Source: Fimbriiglobus ruber
Lineage (GTDB): Bacteria > Planctomycetota > Planctomycetia > Gemmatales > Gemmataceae
Assembly (NCBI RefSeq): GCF_002197845.1
Contig: NZ_NIDE01000001.1
Span: forward strand, 744,001-808,000
Length of the DNA stretch: 64,000 nucleotides
Reading direction: 5' to 3'
Below the pieces are notes generated by a model. That model searched no databases and had not been told where the DNA came from. It was given only the letters and a program-made list of their open reading frames with translations. Positions 44,259 through 52,933 of the stretch are shown in pieces (position 1 is the first letter of the stretch; each line of letters opens with the position of its first letter). The translations under genes were made by a program, and so were the position numbers.

Positions 44259-46658
44259 ATGCCGACACGCCGCTCCCTGTCACTCGATCTGGCTCCGGCC
44301 GATCAAACCGCCACCGACCCCGTGTGCGGCATGTCCGTCGAGACAACGACCCCGCGGGGAGGTACGCACTCCCACAACGGGACGATCTACTACTTCTGCA
44401 GCGACGGCTGCCGCCGCAAGTTCGCCGCGGACGCGGATAAGTATCTGTCCGGCGGCCACCAACCGATGACGGCGGAACCGCCGATCGTGGCTCCGGTCCC
44501 CGGCGCTCGCTACGTCTGCCCGATGGACCCGGACGTCGTCAGCGACCGCCCGGGGGCGTGCCCGAAGTGCGGGATGGCGCTCGAACCAGATGTCCCGTCC
44601 GATTCCGACGCACCCGATCCCGAACAACGGGACATGACTCGGCGCCTGATCGTGGGCGTTGTTCTCGGTGTGCCGTTGCTGATCCTGGCCATGACGGACA
44701 TGTTCGTCCCGTCTCAACCGCTCGCGGCGGCGATCGGGGAACGGCTGCTGGTCGTGCAGGCCGTCCTCGCCACGCCGATCGTCGTTTGGTGTGGGTGGCC
44801 GCTGCTCGTCCGGGCCTGGAACTCGGTCCGCGCGATCAGCCCGAACATGTTCACCTTAATCGGCCTCGGGGTCGGCGTCGCCTACGTTTACAGCCTCGTC
44901 GCACTGGCCCTGGTTCTGTCCGGAACGCACCTCGTCCACTCGTTGGGACAACACGAGCTGGAGCCGTTCTTCGAAAGTGCCGCCTGGGTCGTGATCCTCG
45001 TGCTGGTCGGGCAGGTTCTCGAACTTCGCGCCCGGACGCGGACCGGCGACGCCGTCCGCAAGTTGGTCCGCCTCACACCGAAGACCGCACGGGTGATCCT
45101 CTCCGACGGCCGCGAGGAAGACCGACCACTGGAAATGGTCCACCCCGGCGACGTGGTTCGCGTCCGCCCCGGGGAGTATGTCCCGGTCGACGGGACCGTT
45201 CGGGACGGGACCACGACCGTGGACGAATCGTCCCTGACCGGCGAGCCAACGCCCGTGCCCAAAACGGCTGCCGCGGCGGTGATGGCCGGCACGGTGAACG
45301 GGTCCGGGTCGATCACCGTGACCGTCGCCCGGGTCGGCGGGGAGACGGTCCTCGCCCAGGTGATCCACCTCGTCGGGATCGCCCAGCGGAGTCGAATCCC
45401 CATCCAGCGCCTGGTCGACCATGTCTCGGCTTGGTTCGTCCCGGCGGTCGTGTTGATCGCGGCGGCCACGTTCGCCGGCTGGCTCTGGTTCGGACCGCCG
45501 GAATCCCGCCTCGTCTACGCCGTCGTCTGCTCGGTTTCGGTCCTGGTCATCGCCTGTCCGTGTGCCCTCGGGTTAGCAACCCCGATGGCCCTTGTGGTCG
45601 GGATCGGCCGTGCGGCGGGGCAGGGGGTGCTGTTCCGCGACGCGGCCGCCCTGGAGCGGCTAGGGTCCGTCGATGCGGTCGTCTTCGACAAGACCGGCAC
45701 GTTGACCGTCGGGCGGCCCAAGATTCTGTCATCGACGATTGACGATGCCGCCCTCGTCCTGGCAGCGTCCGTCGAGCAAGCCAGCGAACATCCCCTGGCG
45801 ACTGCCATCGTCAAGCACGCGACGGAGGAACGCCGGTTGACTCTCCGACCGGCACAAAACGTCCAGGCGACTGCCGGGCAGGGTGTGCGTGGGACGGTGG
45901 ACAACCGCGTGGTTCTGGCGGGTAATCTGGCCTACCTTCAGGCGAACGGGCTGAGTATCGGGAAAGAAGGAGAAGCACTTTCTCCCAACCTGCCGTCAAC
46001 GGGCACGATCGTCTACGTTGCGATCGACGGGAAGTACGAGGGCTATTTCGTCGTCGGTGACGAGTTACGCCCGGAAAGCGCGGCAGCCGTCGCCAGCTTG
46101 ACCGAGGCCGGCATCCGGGTCGTGATGCTGACGGGGGACCGAAAAGCGGCGGCCGAAGCGATGGCGAAACAGGTCGGCATCCACGAGGTCATCGCGGAGA
46201 CGCTGCCGGCGGACAAGTACAAGGCAATCGAGAAGCTGAAGGCCGAGGGCCGCGTGGTTGCGATGGTCGGGGACGGGATCAACGACGCGCCGGCGTTGGC
46301 CGCCGCGGACGTTGGTATCGCGCTCGGGACGGGGACCGACGTGGCCGTCACCGCGGCCGGTGTGACGCTGGTGCGGCCCGACCTCCGTGGGGTTGTTGCG
46401 GCCCGCGAACTGAGCCGCGCGACCATCCGCTCGATCCGGCAGAACCTCGGGCTCGCCTTCGTTTACAACGTACTCGCGATCCCGGTCGCCGCCGGGTTGC
46501 TGGTCCCGTTCGGCGGCTCGCTGATCGGCCCGGTGTGGGCGGCGGCGGCCATGAGCCTGAGTTCGGTGTCGGTGATCCTTAACTCCCTGCGGCCGACCCG
46601 CCCTTCAGCCCCTGCCACCACTTTCCGAACGTCTCCCCCAGCCACCACCGCGGGGTGA
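44259..46658 (+). CDS. Copper-type heavy-metal P1B ATPase with YHS and HMBD domains
   Basis: It is 799 aa from ATG 44259 (GAGG ten bases upstream); an upstream GTG at 44238 is possible. Residues ~20-65 are a YHS domain (DPVCGMSVE ... YYFCSDGCRRKF). ~85-108 is a metal-binding domain (YVCPMDPDVVSDRPGACPKC). Then come membrane helices, A-domain 'TVDESSLTGEPTPV', CPC metal site 'VIACPCALGLATPMA' (~431), phosphorylation motif 'DKTGTLTVGRP' (~476), 'EQASEHPLATAIV', and 'MVGDGINDAPALAAADVGIA' (~670). It exports Cu(I) or similar ions across the inner membrane at ATP cost. There is no N-terminal HMA domain. The last ~20 residues (TRPSAPATTFRTSPPATTAG) overlap the convergent LOG gene and look unnatural. 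Confidence 0.93.
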   Translation: MPTRRSLSLDLAPADQTATDPVCGMSVETTTPRGGTHSHNGTIYYFCSDGCRRKFAADADKYLSGGHQPMTAEPPIVAPVPGARYVCPMDPDVVSDRPGACPKCGMALEPDVPSDSDAPDPEQRDMTRRLIVGVVLGVPLLILAMTDMFVPSQPLAAAIGERLLVVQAVLATPIVVWCGWPLLVRAWNSVRAISPNMFTLIGLGVGVAYVYSLVALALVLSGTHLVHSLGQHELEPFFESAAWVVILVLVGQVLELRARTRTGDAVRKLVRLTPKTARVILSDGREEDRPLEMVHPGDVVRVRPGEYVPVDGTVRDGTTTVDESSLTGEPTPVPKTAAAAVMAGTVNGSGSITVTVARVGGETVLAQVIHLVGIAQRSRIPIQRLVDHVSAWFVPAVVLIAAATFAGWLWFGPPESRLVYAVVCSVSVLVIACPCALGLATPMALVVGIGRAAGQGVLFRDAAALERLGSVDAVVFDKTGTLTVGRPKILSSTIDDAALVLAASVEQASEHPLATAIVKHATEERRLTLRPAQNVQATAGQGVRGTVDNRVVLAGNLAYLQANGLSIGKEGEALSPNLPSTGTIVYVAIDGKYEGYFVVGDELRPESAAAVASLTEAGIRVVMLTGDRKAAAEAMAKQVGIHEVIAETLPADKYKAIEKLKAEGRVVAMVGDGINDAPALAAADVGIALGTGTDVAVTAAGVTLVRPDLRGVVAARELSRATIRSIRQNLGLAFVYNVLAIPVAAGLLVPFGGSLIGPVWAAAAMSLSSVSVILNSLRPTRPSAPATTFRTSPPATTAG

Positions 46659-47420
46659 CGTCGGGGCCATAGGTCAGACCGAACCGCTTCATCGCCGCCG
46701 CCGTCACCCCGTTCACGACTTGAACGGGGTCGTCGTTGACGTCGAGCTTGGTCAGGTCGAGGGCGTCGATCGTGCGCTCCTCGACCATGTGCCGCAGCAT
46801 GTCGACGCCCGCCTTGTAGTATTCCGTTCCCATCAGGGCGACCGGGAAATCCGCCAGCTTTCCCGTCTGGATGAGGGTCAACACCTCGAAGAGTTCGTCC
46901 ATCGTGCCGAACCCGCCGGGCATGACGATGAACGCATAGCTGTATTTCGTCAGCATCAGCTTGCGGACGAAGAAGTATTCGAAATCGATGCTGCAATCGA
47001 CGTAGGGGTTAGGTTTCTGCTCGTGGGGCAGGACGATGTTGCAGCCGATCGACCGGCCGCCGGCTTCCTTCGCCCCGCGGTTGGCCGCCTCCATGATCCC
47101 CGGGCCGCCGCCGGTCATGACCGTGAACCCGCGATTGGCGAGCAACCGTCCGACCGCCCGCGCGAGTTCGTAGTACGGGTGCCCTTCGGGGAATCGGGCG
47201 GACCCGAACACGGTCACGCACGGCCCGATGAAGTGCAACTTCCGGAACCCGTACACCAGTTCCCGGAAAATCTTGAAGCTCTGGCGGAGTTCGAAGCCGC
47301 GGTGCTGCGGCCCCTGGAGGAACCGGATGGTTTCCGGGCTCGCCTGGGCCCAGTGGTCCCAACTCGGCGGAACACCCGCCGGCTCAGCCGGGGGGCGTTT
47401 TCAATCGATTTATCGGCCAT
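46579..47420 (-). CDS. LOG-family protein (TIGR00730, Rossmann fold), frameshifted near its start
   Basis: The main frame covers 46579-47256 (225 aa from a GTG). It has the LOG nucleotide motifs 'FTVMTGGGPGIMEAANRGAK' and 'SYAFIVMPGGFGTMDELFEV', the lysine-decarboxylase-like fold that releases cytokinin bases from nucleotides or acts on other nucleoside monophosphates. The natural start is likely ATG 47420 (MADKSIENAP). From there the frame is lost at a run of six G (47390-47395). With seven it reads PPAEPAGVPPSWDHWAQASP, then 'ETIRFLQGPQHRGFELRQSF' into the main frame. Its 3' end overlaps the convergent P1B ATPase by 80 bp. Confidence 0.8.
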
Positions 47421-47547
47421 AACAAAATCTCCAGAACCGCCCGCTACGAAACGGCGGGAGGTGCAAGGAGTGGAGAGGGAATGTGTCGCGGACTTCGGGA
47501 GTGAACGAAACCCTCCTGCTCAAATCGCGCGTTACCCGTGAAAAACG

Positions 47548-48369
47548 CTAACGTGGGATACCCGCCTCGCGCATCAACCTGTCGGTCGCGGTATACGCTT
47601 CGCGGACCCAATCCGCAATCTTGTCTGGCTCGGGCGAATACTCCAGTTCGATGCTGATCGCCCCGTCGATCGCCAGATCGCGGATTTCCCGCAGGTACGG
47701 CCCGAAGTCGACCACCCCGCGGCCCGGCGGCAGGTCGCCGTGGACCTTGCCGTCGCAGTCGCTGATGTGGACGTGGGCCGCTTTGCCCTTGAGAGCCCGA
47801 AGCTCTTCGGGCGCCGAACCCGCCAGGAGCAGGTGGCTGACGTCGATGTTCGCCCGCACGGCCGGGTGGTTCACGTCGTCGATGAACTTCACCATGTTCG
47901 GAACGCTGTTCAACAGCGACAGCTTGAACGGCTCCAGTTCGAGGGCGATTTCGACCCCGAGGGCGGCCGCGTAGTCCCCGAGGGCGGCGAGGTGTTTGAC
48001 CCCGGTGGCCCACTGCTCGGCCGGCGGGATGACCTGCCGCTCCCAGATGTACTCGCCGAGGACGAGGAGTACATTTCGGGCCCCTAATTCATACGCGAAA
48101 TCCAGGTATGCCTTGCACCGGGAAACGTGGAATCGCTGGACCGCGGGGTTGAAGTCGATGAGCCCGGCGGCCACGCACGCGACGCTAACAACCGGTAGCC
48201 CGACGCGCTCGCACTCGGTCCGGATGAGCCTTCGTTCGCGGGCGTCGATGTCGAGGGGGTCCGCAAAGATGTCGATCGTGTCGAAGCCGATCTCCTTGGT
48301 CATCTGAATGCCGTGAGCCGTTCCCTTGCCCGCTTGAACCCAGGCCGAATTGATAAGGCCGAGCTTCAT
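47548..48369 (-). CDS. Sugar phosphate isomerase/epimerase (xylose isomerase-like TIM barrel)
   Basis: The protein is 273 aa with GGGAG seven bases before ATG 48369. It has the AP_endonuc_2/xylose isomerase-like TIM-barrel pattern with metal-binding acids and histidines: 'IALELEPFKLSLLNSVPNMV' (Glu), 'VRANIDVSHLLLAGSAPEEL' (Asp, His), 'AAHVHISDCDGKVHGDLPPG' (His, Asp) and 'DGAISIELEYSPEPDK' (Glu). Members isomerise or epimerise sugars or inositol derivatives; the substrate cannot be told. It stands alone with no pathway neighbours. Length is normal. Confidence 0.82.
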   Translation of the reverse strand: MKLGLINSAWVQAGKGTAHGIQMTKEIGFDTIDIFADPLDIDARERRLIRTECERVGLPVVSVACVAAGLIDFNPAVQRFHVSRCKAYLDFAYELGARNVLLVLGEYIWERQVIPPAEQWATGVKHLAALGDYAAALGVEIALELEPFKLSLLNSVPNMVKFIDDVNHPAVRANIDVSHLLLAGSAPEELRALKGKAAHVHISDCDGKVHGDLPPGRGVVDFGPYLREIRDLAIDGAISIELEYSPEPDKIADWVREAYTATDRLMREAGIPR

Positions 48370-48904
48370 AAATCGTCTCCCGGTATGACCGACGCGATCG
48401 TTGCGATATTACCGCTAATAATTTTGGTTCGGGTATGCGGTATCGGCGGACGGAGTATCGTTTTGGTTCGAGGGATGCCGCTTCGGCGTACTCTCATTCG
48501 ATCCGGTCAAGGTTCATGGTAGCAGGTGAGTCGCCACGGCTTATCAATCAGTGAGACGACCGGAGGCCCCATGTCGGGCAACGCGATCGTAGCCGACGAG
48601 TCGAGGTTCCTACCCGATTCGGGTACCTCCGGCATCGGCGCTCGGTTCGGCCGATGCCGGACACGCCCACTTGTAGGTGCTAAAAACCCTGATTGTCAGG
48701 CGGTTATATTAATCTGCGAAATAGACTTTGCAAATGTCGATCAGATCGGGTGCAGGTCGACGTACACGTCTATCGGGCATTCGCCACCCCGCGGGGGCGG
48801 TGAGGCGTGTCCGGAATACTGATCTTCTGTGTTCGCCTTCGAGCAAGTTCGGGACGCGATCCGCCGAGAGCGAACGAAAACCTCTCGGCGGATCGCGCCG
48901 GCTA
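48370..48904. other. Gene-poor region between the isomerase and pyruvate carboxylase
   Basis: No believable gene. A 98-codon open frame at 48526-48822 on the plus strand lacks family likeness. The region holds the leftward promoter of the isomerase gene near its left side and the pyc terminator at its right side. Confidence 0.4.
48855..48897 (-). terminator. Terminator of the pyruvate carboxylase gene
   Basis: A 16-bp perfect stem (48855-48870 with 48882-48897) with an 11-nt loop starts 7 bp beyond the pyc stop on the minus strand. There is no strong T-tract. Confidence 0.7.
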
Positions 48905-51900
48905 TTATTGCTCCAGCCGGATCAGTAAGTCCCCGCCCTCGACCTGGGTGCCGGGCTTGGTCAGCACCTCGGCCACTTTCCCGGCCCGCTCGGCGTAGAG
49001 CGTCGTTTCCATCTTCATCGCTTCCATCGTGAGCAGTTTCTGGCCCGCCGCCACCTGCTCGCCGGCCGCGACCGCGACCGCGACCACCGCCCCCGGCATC
49101 GGGGCCGCGACGTGGAGCGGGTTGCCGCTCTCGGCCTTCACCTTCACGGTCGCCGGGTCCGCCGTCAGTGAGCGGTCGAGGACCAAAACTTCCCGCGGTT
49201 GCCCGTTCAGCTCGAAAAACACCAACCGCTTTCCGTCCGGATGCGGGTCGCCAATCGTCAAGAACTTGATGATGAGCCGTTTACCCGGCTCGATCTCGAC
49301 ACTCGTTTCCTCGCCCTTCTGCATCCCGTAGAAGAAGACCGACGTCGGCAGCACGCTCAAGTCCGAATACCGCTGCTGGCTCTCGGCGAAGTCGGTGTAG
49401 ACCTTTGGGTACAGCAGATAAGAAACGACATCGCGGTCGCTCGGGGCTTCGCGGAATTTGTCTTCCAGAAGCTTCTTGGCTGCCCCGAAGTCGGCCGGCT
49501 TGAGCAACGCCCCCGGGCGGTCGGTCATCGGCTTCCGCCCGCGGAGGACGCGGGCCTGCAGGTCCGCGGGGAACCCGCCCGGCGGTTGGCCGAGCTTGCC
49601 CTCGAAGAACTCGACCACCGACTCGGGGAACGCGATCTCGCGGCCCGGGTTCAGCACGTCCGCGGCGGCCAACCCGTTCGCGAGCATGAACAGCGTCATG
49701 TCGCCCACGACCTTCGACGTGGGCGTGACTTTGACGATGTCGCCGAACAGCCGGTTGACGTCCGCGTAGGTCCGGCAGACGTCCGGCCAGCGGTCGCCGA
49801 GGCCGAGCGAGTTCGCCTGCTGCATCAGGTTCGTCGCCTGTCCGCCCGGCATCTCGTGTAGGTAGACATCAGACGAGCTGGCGAGTTGACCGGACTCGAA
49901 CGGGGCGTATTCGCGGCGGACGCCTTCCCAGTACAGGGCCGTTTTTTGGAGGTCATCGAACTTCAGGCCGGTGTCGCGGTCCTGAAACCGCATCGCCTCG
50001 ACCAGCGCGTTGAGGCTCGGCTGCGCGGTCACGCCGGACAGCGGGGCGAAGGCGCAGTCGACGATGTCCACCCCCTCCTCGGCAGCCATCAGGTACGACG
50101 CGAGCTGCCCGCCCGCCGCGTCGTGCGTGTGGAAGTGGATCGGCACGTCGACCTCGGCCCGCAGCGCCTTCACCAGTCGCTTCGCCGCGTAGGGCTTCAG
50201 CAATCCGGCCATGTCTTTGATGGCCAGAATATGTGTGCCCCCTTTAACCAGTTCCTTGGCCAGGTCGACGTAATACTTCAGGCTGTACTTGTCCCGCCGC
50301 GGGTCGAGGATGTCGCCGGTGTAGCAGATCGAGGCCTCGGCGATCGCCTTGGTGTCGCGGACGGCCTCGATGGCCATCCGCAGGTTCGGCAGCCAGTTGC
50401 AGGCGTCGAAGATGCGGAACACGTCCATCCCGGCGTCGGCCGCTTCCTTCACGAACGCCTTCACGACGTTGTCCGGGTAGTTTGAATACCCGACCGCGCT
50501 GGCGGCCCGGAGGAGCATCTGGAAGAGGACGTTCGGCACCCGCTCGCGGAGCTGCGTGAGTCGGTCCCAGGGCGACTCTTTGAGGAACCGCATCGAGGTG
50601 TCGAACGTGGCCCCGCCCCACATTTCGAGCGAGAAGAAGTCGGCGTGTCGCCGGGCGTACTCCGGCGCAATTTGCAGCATGTCGAACGACCGCATCCGCG
50701 TCGCGAGCAGCGACTGGTGGGCGTCCCGCATGGTCGTGTCGGTGACGAGCAACCGCTTCTGGCCGCGGACCCACCTGGCGAACCCTTCCGGTCCGAGTTC
50801 GAGTAGTAGATCGCGGGTTCCCTTCGGCAGGCCGGTGGGTTGGCCGTCGCCCGGTAGTGGGGCCGTGGTCTGCTGGAACGGCACGGCGACGCGATCCGCG
50901 ACCGGCTCCGGGCGCGTCCGGTTTTTGACCTCGGGGTGGCCGTTGACGATCACCTCGGCGATGTAGCTGAGCAACTTGCTCGCGCGGTCGCGGCGGGCGC
51001 TAAATTGAAACAGGGCAGGCGTTTCGTCCAGAAACCGGGTGGTGACGACGCCGTCGAGGAAGTCCGGGTGGGTGATGAGGTTGAGCAGGAACGGGATGTT
51101 CGTCTTCACGCCGCGGATGCGGAATTCCTGGAGACACCTCTCCATCCGGCGGGCGGCGTCCACGAAGCGGATACCGCTGGCGGTCACTTTTACGAGCAGC
51201 GAGTCGTAGAAGGGCGTGATCACGGCACCGCTGAACGCAGTCCCGGCGTCGAGGCGGATGCCCAACCCGCTCGCCGACCGGTAAGCAGACAACCGGCCGT
51301 AATCCGGGGCGAAGCCGTTGGCCGGGTCTTCGGTAGTGACTCGGCTCTGGATCGCGTACCCGTGCGTGACGATTTTCGACTGATCGCCCATCCCGATTTC
51401 GGGGTCGGAAAGCGGGGTGCCCTGCGCGATTAAGATCTGCGTCTTGACGATGTCGTACCCGGTCACGACTTCGGTGACCGTGTGTTCGACCTGAATTCGC
51501 GGGTTGACTTCGATGAAGTAAAACGTCCCGGCATCCACGTCGACCAGGAACTCGACGGTGCTGGCGTTGTCGATGCGGACGGCACGGCCGACCGCGAGAG
51601 CCGCGTCCAGGATCGCGTTCCGGACCTTCTCGTCCAGGTTCGGGGCGGGGGCGAGTTCGACGACCTTCTGGTGCCGCCGCTGGATCGAGCAGTCTCGTTC
51701 GAAGAGGTGGACGAGGTTCCCGTGCCGGTCGCCGAGGAGCTGGACCTCGATGTGCTTGGCCCGCTGGACGAACTTTTCCAGGAAGACGTCCGGCACGCCG
51801 AACGCGGTGCCGGCCTCGCGCTGGGCGGACGCGATCGACTCTTCGAGTTTGTCCTCGCTGTGGACCACTCGCATCCCGCGGCCGCCGCCGCCCATGGACG

Positions 51901-52399
51901 CCTTGATGATGACCGGGTAGCCGAGTTGGGCCGCGAGGGCTTTCGCCCCGGCAATGGTCGTGACCGGGTCGTCACTGCCGGAGAGGACGGGCACGCCGGC
52001 TTTGCGGGCGATGGTCCGGGCGGTGACTTTGTCGCCGAGCTTTTCGAGGATCTCCGGCCGCGGGCCGACGAAGTTGATTCCGGCCTCGCCGCACGCCCGC
52101 GCGAACGAGGCGTTCTCGGACAGGAACCCGTACCCGGGGTGGATGGCGTCGGCGCCGATTTCCTTGGCGAGGGCGACGATCCCCGGGATATCCAGGTACG
52201 CCCGAATCGGCTCGCCCGGCTTCCCGACCCGGTAGGCTTCGTCGGCTTTGAACCGGTGCAGGGCGAAGCGGTCTTCGTGGGAATAGATCGCGACGGTCCG
52301 GATGCCCAACTCGTGGGCCGACCGGAACACCCGGATGGCGATTTCGCTGCGGTTCGCGACGAGCAGTTTCTTGATCGGCTGAGAGAGGCTATCAGGCAT
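48905..52399 (-). CDS. pyc: Pyruvate carboxylase
   Basis: It is 1,164 aa from ATG 52399 (GGAGG upstream), full length for the single-chain enzyme. It makes oxaloacetate from pyruvate, bicarbonate and ATP to refill the TCA cycle. Biotin carboxylase ~1-460: 'IKKLLVANRSEIAIRVFRSA', ATP-grasp 'IIKASMGGGGRGMRVVHSED', 'EVNPRIQVEHTVTEVVTGYD'. Carboxyltransferase ~550-830: 'TDTTMRDAHQSLLATRMRSF', 'ILAIKDMAGLLKPYAAKRLV', 'PIHFHTHDAAGGQLASYLMA'. C-terminal biotinyl domain 'KLLTMEAMKMETTLYAERAG' with the biotinylated Lys in EAMKM. All key motifs are present. It stands as a single gene. Confidence 0.97.
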   Translation of the reverse strand: MPDSLSQPIKKLLVANRSEIAIRVFRSAHELGIRTVAIYSHEDRFALHRFKADEAYRVGKPGEPIRAYLDIPGIVALAKEIGADAIHPGYGFLSENASFARACGEAGINFVGPRPEILEKLGDKVTARTIARKAGVPVLSGSDDPVTTIAGAKALAAQLGYPVIIKASMGGGGRGMRVVHSEDKLEESIASAQREAGTAFGVPDVFLEKFVQRAKHIEVQLLGDRHGNLVHLFERDCSIQRRHQKVVELAPAPNLDEKVRNAILDAALAVGRAVRIDNASTVEFLVDVDAGTFYFIEVNPRIQVEHTVTEVVTGYDIVKTQILIAQGTPLSDPEIGMGDQSKIVTHGYAIQSRVTTEDPANGFAPDYGRLSAYRSASGLGIRLDAGTAFSGAVITPFYDSLLVKVTASGIRFVDAARRMERCLQEFRIRGVKTNIPFLLNLITHPDFLDGVVTTRFLDETPALFQFSARRDRASKLLSYIAEVIVNGHPEVKNRTRPEPVADRVAVPFQQTTAPLPGDGQPTGLPKGTRDLLLELGPEGFARWVRGQKRLLVTDTTMRDAHQSLLATRMRSFDMLQIAPEYARRHADFFSLEMWGGATFDTSMRFLKESPWDRLTQLRERVPNVLFQMLLRAASAVGYSNYPDNVVKAFVKEAADAGMDVFRIFDACNWLPNLRMAIEAVRDTKAIAEASICYTGDILDPRRDKYSLKYYVDLAKELVKGGTHILAIKDMAGLLKPYAAKRLVKALRAEVDVPIHFHTHDAAGGQLASYLMAAEEGVDIVDCAFAPLSGVTAQPSLNALVEAMRFQDRDTGLKFDDLQKTALYWEGVRREYAPFESGQLASSSDVYLHEMPGGQATNLMQQANSLGLGDRWPDVCRTYADVNRLFGDIVKVTPTSKVVGDMTLFMLANGLAAADVLNPGREIAFPESVVEFFEGKLGQPPGGFPADLQARVLRGRKPMTDRPGALLKPADFGAAKKLLEDKFREAPSDRDVVSYLLYPKVYTDFAESQQRYSDLSVLPTSVFFYGMQKGEETSVEIEPGKRLIIKFLTIGDPHPDGKRLVFFELNGQPREVLVLDRSLTADPATVKVKAESGNPLHVAAPMPGAVVAVAVAAGEQVAAGQKLLTMEAMKMETTLYAERAGKVAEVLTKPGTQVEGGDLLIRLEQ

Positions 52400-52650
52400 C
52401 ACCGAATCATCCTCCGAGTCGAAACGGGCTCGCCGGGGATGATACGGATTCTCGGTGGAGGTGCATAGAAGTGAGAACCGGGGGGGGCGGGGTTTGCGCC
52501 CGATTTTTGAGAGGCAGCGTGCGCAAACAAATAATCGACATCAGTTCTGTTTCGGCTCGACGCCAAGGCGGCCCCGCGCATGTTCTGACTCATGCCGCGG
52601 CCGTCTTCGGTTCCCGACGAGTGTGGGCCACGTTTCCTGCGACCGCGTAA

Positions 52651-52857
52651 GCCCTCATCACCGCCCTCAACGCTGAGATCGCGGCCCTCCGCGCCCAGGT
52701 TGCCCATCTCTCCGAACGACTCGGCCAAAACTCGACCAACTCGTATCACCCGCCGTCGTTCGACCCACCGCACGCCAAGCCCTCTCCACGCCGAACACCG
52801 TCTGGCAAGAAACGGGGGGCCAACCCGGGCACTCCAAGCGCGACCGGCCCAGCCTCG
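52651..52857 (+). pseudogene. Fragment of an IS66 TnpC transposase N-terminus
   Basis: The reading gives ITALNAEIAALRAQVAHLSE then 'RLGQNSTNSYHPPSFDPPHA' and 'KPSPRRTPSGKKRG', the typical IS66 TnpC coiled-coil and 'QNSxNSSxPPSSDPP' segment. At a run of six G (52814-52819) the frame shifts; the next frame continues 'GGQPGHSKRDRPSL', the expected sequence. Homology ends near 52857. An in-frame TAA lies just before (52648). It is a dead remnant next to another IS. Confidence 0.75.
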
Positions 52858-52933
52858 GTGATAATAGTAACGGATGCGGAGAGTCTGAGGTGTAAGGTGA
52901 GAGCGGTGTATGATAGAGGGGATAGGTTTGCGG

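Noticed and set aside
48526-48822. 98-codon plus-strand frame
   Set aside because: No family likeness, no ribosome site, in a gene-poor gap.
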